A DNA stretch of 64,000 nucleotides from Protea cynaroides (taxonomy: Eukaryota; Streptophyta; Magnoliopsida; Proteales; Proteaceae), in assembly GCA_028583415.1 (NCBI GenBank), contig CM053269.1:46161888-46225887 (forward strand), written 5' to 3'. Each line of letters begins with the position of its first letter. Positions within the stretch are counted from its first letter, which is position 1. Position numbers and translations under genes: made by a program. This document shows positions 18,171 to 31,020 of the stretch, in pieces. Below the pieces are notes generated by a model. That model saw nothing but the letters and a program-made list of their open reading frames with translations. It made no database searches and was not told the DNA's origin.

Positions 18171-18342
18171 CGCAGAATTGCAATCCGTTACGTCGTGCTT
18201 CCCGGGGATTTAACTGTCGACGACAACCATTTTCTGTGTTGACTGTTTTTTATGTATTTATGGTCAGCAATTTTCTGTTGACTCACAGTAGTCAGAATCA
18301 TTCTCTTGGACCTGCCTTCATCAACTGCTATCTGCCGTCTTG

Positions 18343-18608
18343 AATGCGAATTAACAGCTGGGGTGTTAACTTGTTAGAGTTAGTTGGATGTCGGAGTTCA
18401 ACCACCATTGTGGGTCCGTGGCTTGCCCTGCTAGAGCGTTCATCTTCACCATCGCCATGGAAGTGTTCGGTTCTTGGGTTTTCATTTTTTTCGTTTTTGG
18501 GGCCAAAATTCCCTTTCGTCGGTTTCGTGTCTGAGCTGCGTTATTACCGACGCTTATCCATGTTCTATTCCCGTCTGGGCGTTCTCCTTTTTAATCATGT
18601 TCACTAAC
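18343..18608 (+). other. Probable 5' noncoding exon of the START gene
   Basis: A good donor (AAC then GTGAGT) ends this stretch, and an acceptor (TTCAATTTCAG) opens the exon at 19761 that carries the start codon at 19853. The intron between them (18609-19760) is T-rich. The 5' limit is unknown. An 87-codon open frame in this exon is poorly composed and I do not treat it as coding. Confidence 0.45.
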
Positions 18609-19852
18609 GTGAGTCATTTTTTTCTTTGGATAAATTTAAATTCTGTTGAGATCTGCGTTTGGGTTTTGGTGAACTGTAGTTGCTACTTGTTTTATGCCAA
18701 GATATGAAATGGATATTATCTCGAATTGCGTTTGTTGCAGTTGTTGGTTTATGATGAATTCCGAATTTTTCACTCATGGTCTTTGTTTGAATTGCTAAGA
18801 TATGAAATGGGTAATCTCGAGAGAGCTAAAAAGCTCACTTTCTATTCTCTCTTTATGCATATCTCAGTATTTGCTTAATACGAAATGGTTCCGTGAGCTA
18901 ATGTGTATTCGTTGGGTGGTTATACCCATCACATCATCAGCAGGTCACTTTGTTATTTCTCCCTGACAGAAATTATTCTCCTTCTTTATTCCCTCCCCTC
19001 CCCGAGGAAAGAAAAATTCCTTCTTTTTTATTTTCCTGTTTCGTCTGCTTCAAGATGAAAATGCAACAGTTTAGGGAACTCCCTCTTGTGGTATTTTAGT
19101 TGTTTTATGTGAAATTTGAATCTTGGTGTTGATGAATTTTAAGGACTTATTGGTTTATCTTATTATGGAGGTAAAGGGAAATCCATTTAGAGCTTTGTTT
19201 TGGGTACTTCAATAGTGTGTTATGAGCTATAGATGAAACTTCCTGTCATGGCCCTATTTATATGACGAGAGACATAAGGGAAGTTTTATAGATCGTGGGT
19301 TTTACCTTTAGTTTCTGTAAACTATGTTTACAAAATTGGAGGAGGTTCTCTTTGGCTTTATTGGTTGATAAGGAAAGAGAGCACTCCATAGATAATTTTT
19401 TTTTCTGATCATAGTGAATTTTTCACGTTTACGAACAATTGTCTGAGTTATGCAACTTTTGTGCTAAGCAGGCTCGCCTTCCAGGAGCTTTTTATGATTA
19501 TCAAAGTTTCAGATTGATCGTATTGTGTTTTTACTGAATGAGTAAATTGCTTTCTGTGAATTTTGCATACCAGAAGGTTGGAGTTTCTAAGGAGCCTTTT
19601 GCTGGTTACCTTCTAGTTTTATTACCAGCTAGTTTTGTTTCTGTCATCTCTGGAGCCACAAGAATGAATATCATTTAATTCTTACAGTATTCTGATATGC
19701 ATATTTATGATAATGTTGATATATTTGGTTCAAGGAATGGTTATTCTCCTTCAATTTCAGGTGATATTTGAAACTATCCTGAGAAGTCAGCATTCTCTTC
19801 TATAGGACTTCTCGAGGGAAGTCACTGTTTTGGGTGTACTTGGAGATGCAAA

Positions 19853-21485
19853 ATGGAGACAAAACAGAAGATATCAGGGTTCCGAGAGAGGCTAGCTAAA
19901 ACACTGGCATCTCAGAATCTTGCAAATGAGGAATATATTAAGAACCTTGTCAAGAAACAACTTCTGCACTCATCACCACAGGGAGAGATTCAAGGTTGGT
20001 TAATCATTAGATTATCTTTCAAGTTTGTTTCCCTTAACCCATTCATCTCTCTTAACCAAGACAGATAGATAAATTGATAAATAAAGTAAAAGTTGATATA
20101 TGCTATGCCATAATGTGATCTATGTGTGAAATGTTGCTAATGAGATGTGGTGCAAAACTCACAGAGAATATCATAGAGAAAAGAACCAAGGAAGTGTCAA
20201 ACTTCCTCAACATGTTGAAGAGCACTTCCCAAAATGACAGTGACGTGTCAACAACTCATGAAAAACCACATGCTGATTGGAAGGTATGCTATCTAGTTGG
20301 AAAAAGTTCCCATTTTACTCTTATGTCTATCCTCCTCTTGTTTTTCACATTTAGGCAAAATATGGCTAAAGGGGACTATATGAAACGGTTGTCAAATACA
20401 TCTCTGTTCCAACTCCTGAGTCCTGATCTGTTAATTTGATCACATGCTGATGGATTATTTTGATAGGCCATAGTACAGTTGACCCGGAGGATATGTCAGA
20501 GTTCTTTTTTCTTCTTTTCTGATTCTATATTCATGAGTTTCTGTTCCTCTCTCTCTCTCTCTCTAATGTCGATGGGCAACCAAAAAAATTGTTGTTGTAT
20601 GATGCCAACCATCAGAGAAACAGCCTCTCTGCGTTGCAAGGGTAAGGCTGCATATATTCTACCCCTCCCCAGACCCTGCAGTAGTGGGAGCCTCATGCAA
20701 TGGACACCCTATGATGTCAACCGTGGTTCAAGTAATTGGTATTGGATCGGCAGATTCATATCGGTTTTGGACCTAACTGATCCCCAATCCGATCCTGTTT
20801 TATTATTATTATATATAATATTGGCCACATGTCAGCTTCCCATTGGATCAGTACACATCGGATTGGTTTTGGACGTGGTGGATATCATGTCCGATACCTG
20901 GATTTAAAACCTTGTTGTCAACTTTACAAGTGTTTTATGTTTCATTAATGTGAAATATTATGTGGCTTCTAGTAATTAGATGATTAATTTTGAAAGTATG
21001 CTGTCAAGAAACTAATGTTATTGAATAATACTTTTCTCTTTATGATGACAGTTAAAAGAGGACAATGAAGAATTCCGCGTTATGTATCGAGAAGGACCAC
21101 AAGGCACTCCCTTTCATACGCTACTTGTAGAAGGCTTTGTTGATGCACCTGTTGATGTTTGTAAGTTATGATTAAACTAGTTGGACACTGTTGAACTGCA
21201 TCATGCAATCTTAAACTAGAGGAATTACCTTACCAATAGCTGTCTAAGATTAATGCTGGAAATTCTAAGATAACTTCAAAAATTTTGCAGGTTTATGTGT
21301 TTCATGGGAGTCATCACTTTATAAGAAATGGTGAGGATTGAACTGTGTGGTGCTCAACAATTTATATGCCCTCAGATATGCCTTATTCTATGTGGAATTA
21401 TTGTATTCTTTCTTTCTCCTTTAGCCGTATTCTATTTATTTCCACATTCAGTACTTGATGTCGTCTCTTTTTTGCTATGAATGGA

Positions 21486-21524
<39 letters not shown>

Positions 21525-24500
21525 GAAAACGCCAAAATGATAATCATCAATCGGCCTTTAAAACCTTACAAGATATTTCTGTACACTTGACAAATTAAAA
21601 TGCACAATTAAATGACATAGTCAAAAGAGCATTTTGTCCATATAGAAGCTATCAAAATGTGATCGGACTGAATCAAGGACCACCAATTAGTCTCTAAATA
21701 ATATTTATGGATCCCCTTCAATCCCTTTAAGTTAAAAGCCAACTAATCAAGATTGAAGAACTGAGGTGACACCATCTTGGGAGTCTTTTCATGAAAAAAT
21801 GCACCTGAAACCTATATTATGCAACTGATCACTGTTAAGGCTTTCTTCACTGTCTGATTCCGTTCAAAAAGTTCCACCTGTTTCTTCCTTAAGGTACATT
21901 GTGCCCCTCTACAAATTAAAATATTAATATAATAATCTTATGTTATCCTGTTTGGCTTATGTTAATCATAGTGAAGTTTATATTTGGTGGACTTTTTATG
22001 TAAATTCAATTTCAACTTTTTCCTACACCTCTCCACCTAACCACCCCCCCCCCCCCCCCCACCCGCCCCCAAAAAAAGAAAAAAAAGAAACCCACATTTA
22101 AAAAAAAAATTGCCCCAATACACATACAAAGTGGAAAAGAGAGCAAAAAGCCAGATACAAATAAAAGTACAGCTGCATAGATTAGTGACTAAACTATTTG
22201 AGTGCATGCAGTATTAAAATTGCCATTTGCTTTGTCTGAGTGATTTAAAGTGCAATCACAACAATTTGCAATTATAATTTTATTTTGATTAAACATTTCA
22301 GGTGGCCTCAGTTTAGTATTCCAACTTTCAAGATCGCCACATCCAATTGTTTGCAAAAGGTTCGAATCGGTGAACAGATTTGTCTAGTGAGGTTTGTGCT
22401 GCATGTGTTTCGAATTTACCTAAGAGTTTTATTTTTTATTTTTTATACGTCCTTCATTTTGGGATCTTTATTTTCTTTTTTTCCTCCTTTTCCCCCAACT
22501 ATTCGGAAGAAAGGATGAAATTTTCATGGCCACTGTCAGCTAGAGAAGCTGTTGTGCACTTTTTAGAGTTGGAGTTTTTTGAAGATGATCTCGTTATTGT
22601 GCTCATGAACTCGGTAGCTACTTGACATCCATGTTATAAGTTTTCAAAATAAATTCTGTTCCTTTCTTCACAGAATTTAGTACTTTCGAGTGAAAGCTTA
22701 AGAAAAATCTGTTTTGGAACTTTTCTTTCAGATCTCTGATTTACATAGTATTGATAGTAGTACTCATGGGTTTACCAATGAGGGGATACCTGAAGAAAGG
22801 GATGTGATTCGCATAGATGTTGTTGGAGGCTTTGCTATACAAAAGGTGTCCTCAAATAGGAGTTACTTTCGGTGAGTTGTTATTTTATTTGTTAACTTGT
22901 GAACCAGATCTGGAGGATCTTATCAGTAATATGTCACTTTTATTAAAGTTGGTTTCTAGGGATTCCTATGGAAAAATATTTTCCAAATTTGTTTCTGTAC
23001 ATGAAGTCAAAAGTAGGGCTGCAAGACTAACAGTGTAGGTTTGGGACATTGAGGGTTATAATAACTCATTTATACTGGGTCCATATGTGTAGACCCTGAT
23101 CCTCTGAGATTGAAATATATTGTGACTTATTGGGGTTTCAGACCCATGTATGGTTCCTGTAGCCCCAGATTCTGGACACTCTTGATGAATTATATAATTT
23201 GTAATGATTACTAGATGTTGAACTGTTGAAGTAATAAATTGCAGACATAGTGCACTATTCAGCTTAAGAACTTGATTTTGCGATACTTCCTTTTTAAGAA
23301 CTTCCAAAATTATAATCACCAGGAAACAATCAAAATTCAAATAAACAATGTCCATCAAGATTCTCAATCCAATTGGTTTTGACATGAATGATGTAGAATG
23401 ACTTAGATGGTAAAAAAAATGCTAAAGGACATAGTGAGGTATCTGATGATCAAATAACATGCGGTGTGTACAGCCTCACCCCATAAGGATCTTGGCTTAC
23501 ATTAAATTGCAGTTGAAGTGATAGGGAGCATCTTCTGCTCCAATTGATGGTGTTCTTTTACCAAGAAATCCAGCTGAACAGAAGTGATTTTGTGAGTGTG
23601 ACAACAGGCACCATCTCTGTCACTCTTTTTTTGGATTCATTTTTCTTAGCATGATTTTGGTTTTGTTTCAAAACTAAATCGGTTGCTTTTCCTGTGAGAT
23701 CATAATTTTGTGCATCAAGTTCACATTTCGGAAAGATATGACCAATTTATTGACAGGATATCAGGCTTCATGGATTCCACTTTTTGATGATTCACCCCAA
23801 TTAGGAATTAGTGTTGAGATTTAAGTTGCCGTTTTCCTTTGTTTGGGGAAAGTGGCTAGTCTCATTGCAGTTGAGAAAATTATGGGATCAAATAATGGTT
23901 TCTATTTTGAGTTTTGGAATCACACCTTAAGCAAGTAAGCAACTGCTTTCCTTAATAGTCAGAAAAGAATGTCTACTAAAAATCTGAAAGTTCCCAATCA
24001 CTTTCGACCCTTCAATACCAAAACAATCATCAAAATTTTCTACGACTGCGCAAAACTCAACTAAGGCTGCAGTTCGCCTGTTCCCTCCTACAGTAGCTTT
24101 GTGTCAGCACAACACACTTCTGTTTACTCTACTCATTAGCTGGCTGATAAGTTGATCTTGGTTTCCATACCAAGTGTCCAAAGGTGAGTCTGCCTGATGA
24201 GGTGTGAAGCTCACCAAGGAGCATAATCTTCTCCCGGCATCCATCCTATGAAATTTTGAGGGGTCCCTTTTCTCCCGCAATATTTTGAATATCTTTTTCT
24301 GTAATGTAAGAAAGACTGAATAACAGCTAGAATAATTCAGTTCTTGTTGCACCGCTTACCCTAGTTGGAAAGACCACTCCTACTTCATGCCATCCTGGTC
24401 TTACAAAGCAGATCCTGTACCAGATGTCCTTGAATTACAAAGAGACCAACAATTGACCTAGGGGAGGAGGTTCCAAAGTACACTTAATCAGCTGCCTAGG

Positions 24501-27500
24501 TTCATAGGATGGAGAGAGCATGGACATCTCTCTGTTAATGATGTGCATTGCTACTCTAATAACTTAATGCCACCACCCAATGTGCCTTTTTTTTTTTTTT
24601 TTTTGTGGAAAGTTCTGTTGATTGCCTGTCCCATCAAACCAAAACTGTCATGGAAAAGTCTAATACACCATTCTTCCTTTAAGGACCCCAGTCCAGTCCA
24701 ATGGAGAGTCATGTTTGGTTGATTCTGGAATTTGAGATATTAAAATGGAGCTGTTTTCGCTATTACTTGCTTTTAATGCTCAATAATTCTGCCGTTGGAT
24801 TTATGTTCCATGCTCTTCATTAGAAATGCTGACTTAACTTTTGGAGGGTTCAAATATTTTGAATCAACTAGAGTGGTTCAGATTTCTAAAAGTTTTTGTA
24901 TTCATTGAGTCTATTTCAGCATGATATAGTTTGTCTTGCAAGGCAATATTGGTTGTTTGAGTGATGGGGGATTGTGCCATCCCCTTAAGGTTTCTGGAAG
25001 AAGATATCGAGGCCCTTATTCCATGGCCAATGTAATTATTTGGGACCATTATGACAATGATATGGTGCCCACATGAAAGTTTTCTTGGTAGATTGGGTCA
25101 CACACTCACACGTGTTATTTAATGAGCACTTAGCGCTCATTTTATTCTTCAAGTCTATACGTAGCATTGCCAGACCGTAGCTGTTCTCCAAATGTATGGA
25201 TCCCTATTGAGTTACATCCATATGTCTCTAGGTTTTTCCTGTATGCTGGGCCGTCATTTCAATTCAGTTAAGTAAAATTTTTTGGAGGCCTTATCAATTA
25301 TATCATCTGAACAATATTTATACATGTGGTTTTTTCTTCTTCTTCTTTTTTTTTTTTTTTTTGCTAACAACGGGTATCCAGACCTTTGGCCTGACTAATC
25401 CTACAGGCCCATGCTGACCCCACAACCGCATGGACCTGGTCATTCCAGGGTTGAATGAGAACCATTCCACTTGCACCCATAGCAGGAAAGAAAGAGCACT
25501 TAACACCCCTATGTCAGTGGCCCCAAGTAGTAAGTGGAGTCGAATATATTTATGAATGTGGTTTTGTCTCTGAGTCTGCATATAAAAAATTTCATCTTAT
25601 TCGAAGATCAGTTGCTGTATTGACAAGATGCATCTTTGCACATAGGTCTTTCTGAGAATTTATTTTATGTGACTGAAAGGATTTATTTTGTTATTTTCAT
25701 GGGACTATTACTCACAATCTTTGCATCCATCATCATAAACTGAAATTTTGAAGGACATAGGCTTGTGACAACTGACCAGCACTAACAAAGTTTGTTTTGT
25801 AATGGTGGCAATTATTGGGTCTGATGGTGGCAATTCAATGACTTGTCATCTTTCCCATTGCGCAGGTTACATATGATAGAAATAATCAGACAATGCACAT
25901 GGGGTGGATTTAGACGGCCCCGTCTTCTTAGTGGTTATCAGACAAGTTTCACATTATGAACACTCTAGAATCTCTAAATACGACTGTACGGCTTACGCTT
26001 GACCTATGTTTAGGAATGAAATCCTCTATAATATGCTCGAGCTTGAGGATATGGTGTTTGACATCGATGACTATTATTTTTTCATTTTCCTTCAAAAAGA
26101 AAAAGCCAATAGGTGTTATTTTAAGGCCATGTTATGGACTACAAACACTTGTAAACAACATAACTGCGTGTGATCTACATACACGGATGTGATCCTCCAT
26201 GTAGTGGATTCTATTATGCCTTAGTTTGAGGAGTATGCTAATATCAGGATGGTCAAGGACACCTAATATCAGGATGCAGTATCTCATATTATTAATACAC
26301 TACTACTTTTCCCAAAAAAAAAAAAAAAAAAAAACTCAGGGTGAGTTTCCTTTTTGTTGTGCAGGACAATTGCAACTATGGATGTCAAGTTGGAGTTTAT
26401 TCCTCCAGCATTAATTAACTTTATCTCAAGGCAGATTATTGGCAGCGGTTACAAGCTCTATAAAAAGGTCATATTTACATCTGCTGGAGAATTTCTTGTT
26501 TGATTGGTATAGATGAGTGTACCTATGTATTCCACTCTCAAAGAACTACCCTAAAGTGACTGCTTAAGTATTACATAATTTACATTATTATTGTCCCAAA
26601 CCCACCATGCAATTGCATTATAGACATCTATATTCTAATCTCCACGACCAATGAATAGGCGTACATATGGCCAATCTGAGATATCTTTTGGTTGCTCTTT
26701 TTTTTTATTTTTTATAGGGTAGGTGGGGAGGGTATAAACACTTGGTTGCTATTTATTAGAATACAAATGTATTCCTCTATTCAAGAAATAATCTAAGGTA
26801 GCAGATGAAGAGGTACATAATTTTCATCCTCAGTCCTCCATGCCCTTGCACAATTAAAATCTCCAAGCTAATATCTTTAACCATGGCAAACCTGATATTG
26901 TTTTAGTCTTTCAGATATCTTTTACTTTGTCATTTGGTTGCTATTGCTTAGAATTAAAGTATTCATTTCTTCAAGAAATATTCTACGGTAATTGAAGAAG
27001 GGTTACACCATTGTCATCTTAAGTACTACATCCCCTTGCACAGTGGATATCTCTTAGCTAACCTCTTTAATCACTGGAAATGTGTCTTTGACTTTTCGTC
27101 CAACCCGTAGAACTCGTAGATCCACCTGATTGTCTAATATGTCAGAGACAAGAAAAATGACATGAAGTTGGCTGTCTTAGGGGAAAACATTTTGAATTAC
27201 AATGAACTGCAGATATCCACAAAAATCAATCTATTTCATGCTCACACAAACTAGTTTTAAGTGATTTTAAAATTTCAACAAGTGGAGACCATATGTGACA
27301 ATTCAGATGGACCACAAATGCGTTAGTTGGTGGTGAAGACCCCAAGAAGAAGATCTATATGAGTTCATGTTCATGCTTCCTTTTTCTCTCATATTTTCTC
27401 TAACAGTGTTTCCAAAACCTTTGATATTCCAGATAGTTACTTCTGCTGCCAATGGCGATGAGGACTTCAGCAAGGCCTTGGAGGACCCACTCTATGTTCA

Positions 27501-30500
27501 TGTACGGGAGGGTTTAAATCCTTCCAATAAATTCCAGAAGACCCTAGACCCAGAGGCCCTCAAAAGTGAGAGTTTTACTTTTGTTGTCCCTGAAGAACAT
27601 GGGAACAGAACTCCACAGGCGAAAGAATCAGTTAACTGTCAAGTGTCTTTCAGTAATAACCTTGCAACTGATGATCTGAGAACAAATTCGCTGGTTCCTT
27701 GTCACACATGTTGTGGTGAAATAGAGGAAGAAGTGGTTGAACAAGACAAACCCTTAGACAGGAGTAGCCAAGGCATAGATCAGTCTGCAACCAATAATTT
27801 TGCAGAACAGTGCCATGTCAACAATAGAAAGAAGGTTTATATCAGTCCTGAAGTGGAAAAAGCTCTAGGCATATTAAATGAGGCCATATCTATAGTTCGA
27901 GAGGGTGGATTTCGTCACCAAATTTTCTCTCCCGGTTCCATTAATCAAGAGTCCATGAATTCTGAAAAAGTTGTGGGGGCAGGATCTGGTTTTTCAGAAG
28001 CTGGTGCTGCTCCTTCAGGTGGTGGAATCTGCATTGAGGCACCGAAAGTGGACAACATGAATAGGTCACTGGGTGAAGCGGGCAATGTCTCTGACATATG
28101 TAATACCAGGTAATGTCTGCCACTTGGTATTTCAGAAAGTATCCCCATTCTTAATTATCAAGGTGCCCTTCTAATTGCATAAACTAAAAGAGAGATCAGA
28201 AGTGCAATTGTCTATTTCAAGGACAACATTTGATACTAGGACGGAAATAATTGTGAATATGTGTTTGGTCTACTCTGCTTGGCTGTCACTTGGAATGAAA
28301 TGGTCTCATTTTGGTTTGCCATACCATCTTGGCACTTATGGTCTTTCATCTAAGGGGACTTATTTCTGTTTGGTGCCAAGCAGATAAATTATCGAAGTGG
28401 TTTCATTTCATAGTTTGAAAAAGTGATTTTGTTCCTTCTTTTTATTTAGAAATCAGTATAATTCATCTTTTTGAAGCTTCACCCTATGCATTCAATTGTT
28501 GGAATTCAGACAAAAATCATGTCATTTGAGATGGCACCCAAACCCTGATCAAGTGTTCAACTCTATTGTCTTTGGAAATGTATTATGTATGTCACTGTGA
28601 CATATCTGTTGGATTGTCCGATTTAAAACATGAGTACGTCAAAATGCTGGGTTTCTGGATTTGTGTCTGTTACAAAATTCAGAATTACTAAACGGTAAAA
28701 CCGAGAGAGAGAAGAAATAAAGGGGAGAGAGGAGGTAGGATCGATTGTTTTTCTCCCCTCCTTGTAGTTTGTATTTATAGCGATTGAAAGCAACTGATAG
28801 ACATAGTCAGAGTCCTAGTTACAAATTAAATATTAGAAGGATAAGAGATAAATAGAAAAGGAGATAAGCAGGCCACATGAGCTCTTAATTAACTCAGTAT
28901 TGGGCCTAAAATAATCAGGCCCATCACTAAACACTTAAATACGAGCATGGGGGAAGGTACGAACTTCAGTTTAGCTGCTACTGTTGCTGCTGCAGCAGGG
29001 TATAGGTCACTGTGAACCAATTCAACCAAGAAGTAGTAGTAGTTTGCAGTAGTATTAGCAGTAATAGAAGCATAGTATAGGTCACTACGAACCAAGTAGT
29101 AGTAATAGGCGCCAACACGAGCAAAGGTAGTAGTAGTATTAGAATCAACCACAAGCAGGTTTGTAGCAGACCTATAACTAAAATAAATAAAAGAAACCAA
29201 CAGCAGGGACTAAGTTGCAATAGATTTGATCTGATTTCAGATCTGGTTGTAGTAGCCGATGTAGATCTAGTTCAGATCAGGTTCAGGACAGCAACACTGA
29301 GGCAGATGTTAGGATAGGTCTCAAAGGTAGCAGCAGTAAGCAACAGTGGTGCAAGATCTGTTCAGTACAACAGGTCTTGATGAGATAAAAAATTCTCCAG
29401 GTCTCGATGAGATCTGGACAGCAGCGGCAGTATCACAGTAGATCTTGATGAAGTAAAAATTTAGCAGATCTGTAGTAGTTAGATCCCATCTGATTTCAGA
29501 TCAGTAGCAGCAGTGTAATGAAGAATGCAGCAGAATGTAACCAGTAGCAGCCGTGGAGCAGATCAGAATGGATCTGTGATCAGATTAGTACAACTCGTAG
29601 CACAAAATTGGTAGATCAGACTTGAGAACAACAATAGATCAAGGGCAGCAATGGTGGCTGCACACCAGATTCGAGAGCATTAAATGACTCTCAAACCGGC
29701 TCTGACGCCATGTTATAGAATTCAGAATTAGTAAACAGTAAAACCAAGAGAGAGAGAGAGAGAGAAAGCGGCGACAGGATTGATTGTTTTTCTCCCTTCC
29801 TTGTAGTTTGTATTTATAGCAATTGAAAGCAACTAATAGACAGATCTAAGACTCTACAAGTCAAAGTCCTATTTACAAACTAAATAAAAGAAGGAACAGA
29901 TCTAGGACTCTACAAGTCAAAGTCTTAGTTACAAACTAAATAAAAGAACGATAAGTGATAAGTAGAAAAGGAGATTAACAGGCCACGTGGGATATTAATT
30001 AAATCGGTATTGAGCCTGAATAATCAGGCCCATCATTAAATACTTAAATACTTAATCACTTAAACTAATCGGTAATGGGCCTAGCTAAACAATCCCTTTC
30101 CTTTACAATAATATTAGTTAACTGTGTCCAAGGGATGTTTCATTGTGTCAGCTAGCATTTTTTCAAAATGCATTTATTTAGTTTGTCAAGGATCGGAGTT
30201 GGGAAGCTATGTTCTAACAACTCAATGGGTTTCAGCTAGGTTTCTCCTTAGTTCCCACTTCCCAGGGAACCATCTTGGTGGAAGTGTATTACTCCATTTC
30301 TATTGTGTTCTGAGACTATTTAAGACTGGCCCTACGGTGGCGGGAGCCTCGTGCATTGGGTACACCCTTTTTTATAATACTGGCCTAGCTGGTCAATTTT
30401 GCTGGTTGGCTGGTTTCAGGACTGGATTTGCGTAAGAACTGGATTGACATGGCTGTCACCCAGCCTTTTTTTATCTGTCACTTGGGAGCATTGAACTGAA

Positions 30501-31020
30501 TAACATGGGCAGATTTAGAATAGACATGATGACAAGTTTCTCAATGACAATATTAACTTGTCATTCTGGTAACTCGATTTAACCTACGAGCTGAATTGAA
30601 TTTCTAACTTCCTTTGCTCTTGGCATAATTTTGCATTGTGATCAAGTCTGAGATGAGAGTCCAATTTATCTAATTCATTGGTGCCTTAAGTGGTTTTACA
30701 TGTCTCTTGTTTGTTACTCCCTATTTTTCAGGGAAGCCAGACCAGGTTCACCAATAAAAGAAGTGAACCAGAACCAGATAAAACTAGTATCTACAGGACA
30801 AAATTTCCCAAGCAAATCTCAGAAGGTTAAGTGGACTTCTCCCCAAAATGGGATAACACCAGAGACAACAATGTTGGTGAACATGGCGAATGGTTATAAG
30901 GAGGCTAATGTCAAAGCAAATGGCACCCTTGAAAGTTTGAATGGTGAGAGAGGGAAGTTGAGGAGACAAAGAAAGAAACAATGGATCTGTTGCTTATCTT
31001 CTGTTCCAAGCCACAGTTGA
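19853..31020 (+). CDS. START/polyketide-cyclase-like lipid-binding protein, 10 coding exons
   Basis: Exons 19853-19994, 20165-20283, 21052-21160, 21291-21330, 22302-22391, 22514-22613, 22732-22871, 26365-26467, 27433-28109 and 30732-31020 keep frame through GT-AG junctions and give 602 residues. Residues 1-87 are basic and helical. From about 88 to 295 lies a START-type lipid-transfer fold: FRVMYREGPQGTPFHTLLVEG, then VSWESSLYKKWWPQF, KFSWPLSAREAVVHFLE, DVIRIDVVGGFAIQK and the C-terminal helix FIPPALINFISRQIIGSGYK. Plant relatives are annotated only as START or polyketide cyclase/lipid transport proteins of unknown ligand. The C-terminal 300 residues are acidic to low-complexity and end in a basic run (KLRRQRKKQWICC) followed by cysteines, which could help hold it at a membrane; that is inference. 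Introns 8 (3.5 kb) and 9-10 are large; the last carries an antisense Copia-type LTR element. Confidence 0.88.
20621..20710 (+). mobile_element. Au-type SINE 3' part
   Basis: The phrases AACAGCCTCTCTGC, GCAAGGGTAAGGCTGC, CCCCTCCCCAGACCCTGCAG and GGGAGCCTCATGCAATGGAC follow in the order known from the 3' half of Au SINEs, a tRNA-derived family spread through flowering plants. The 5' half with the pol III boxes is not recognisable. It sits in intron 3 of the START gene and is followed within four bases by the duplication of the next MITE. Confidence 0.75.
20722..20914. mobile_element. hAT-like MITE with near-perfect 8-bp TSD
   Basis: The left end CGTGGTTCAAGTAATTGGTAT and the reverse-complemented right end CAAGGTTTTAAATCCAGGTAT are related imperfect inverted repeats. 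The flanks are ATGTCAAC (20714-20721) and TTGTCAAC (20915-20922), 7 of 8 identical. An 8-bp duplication is typical of hAT elements. The 193-bp interior has no coding capacity. It lies in intron 3 of the START gene. Confidence 0.7.
21491..21518. repeat. (AT)n microsatellite
   Basis: Fourteen AT units in intron 5 of the START gene. Confidence 0.95.
25334..25545 (-). mobile_element. tRNA-type SINE with poly(A) tail and 20-bp TSD
   Basis: Read on the minus strand the element runs from 25545 to an A-rich tail at about 25367-25334. It has a candidate A box (GGGTGCAAGTGG) and a weak candidate B box around CATTCAACCCTGG, then GGATTAGTCAGGCCAAAGG and GGATACCCGTTGTTAGC before the tail. ATATTTATACATGTGGTTTT (25314-25333) and ATATTTATGAATGTGGTTTT (25546-25565) match at 18 of 20 positions, a duplication length expected from LINE-driven insertion. 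It lies antisense in intron 8 of the START gene. I recognise the type but cannot name the family. Confidence 0.8.
28668..30123 (-). mobile_element. Small Copia-type LTR element (element W), non-autonomous
   Basis: On the minus strand a 413-bp 5' LTR (30123-29711) is followed by a primer-binding site TGGCGTCAGAGC (29710 downward), a non-coding interior rich in CTG/CTA-type triplets, and a 3' LTR (about 28940-28668) that lacks its first 120 or so bases together with the polypurine tract. Flanks are GTGTC at 28663-28667 and 30124-30128, a perfect 5-bp duplication. The LTR start (GTTAACTAATATTATTGTAAAGG) matches element X in the 12.75-kb intron, and its TATA-like GCTATAAATA is conserved. It lies in the last intron of the START gene, antisense. 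No gag or pol is encoded. Confidence 0.85.
30328..30373 (+). mobile_element. Au-type SINE 3' tail fragment
   Basis: The phrases CGGTGGCGGGAGCCTCGTGC, ATTGGGTACACCC and a T-run are the diagnostic 3' end of Au SINEs. The rest of the element is not recognisable. Last intron of the START gene, sense. Confidence 0.7.

Noticed and set aside
24104..24352. 82-codon minus-strand frame in START intron 8
   Set aside because: I could not match it to any family; no splice context or domain motif. It may be an old repeat fragment.
28889..29220. Minus-strand open frames in the last START intron
   Set aside because: They come from the triplet-rich non-coding leader of LTR element W.
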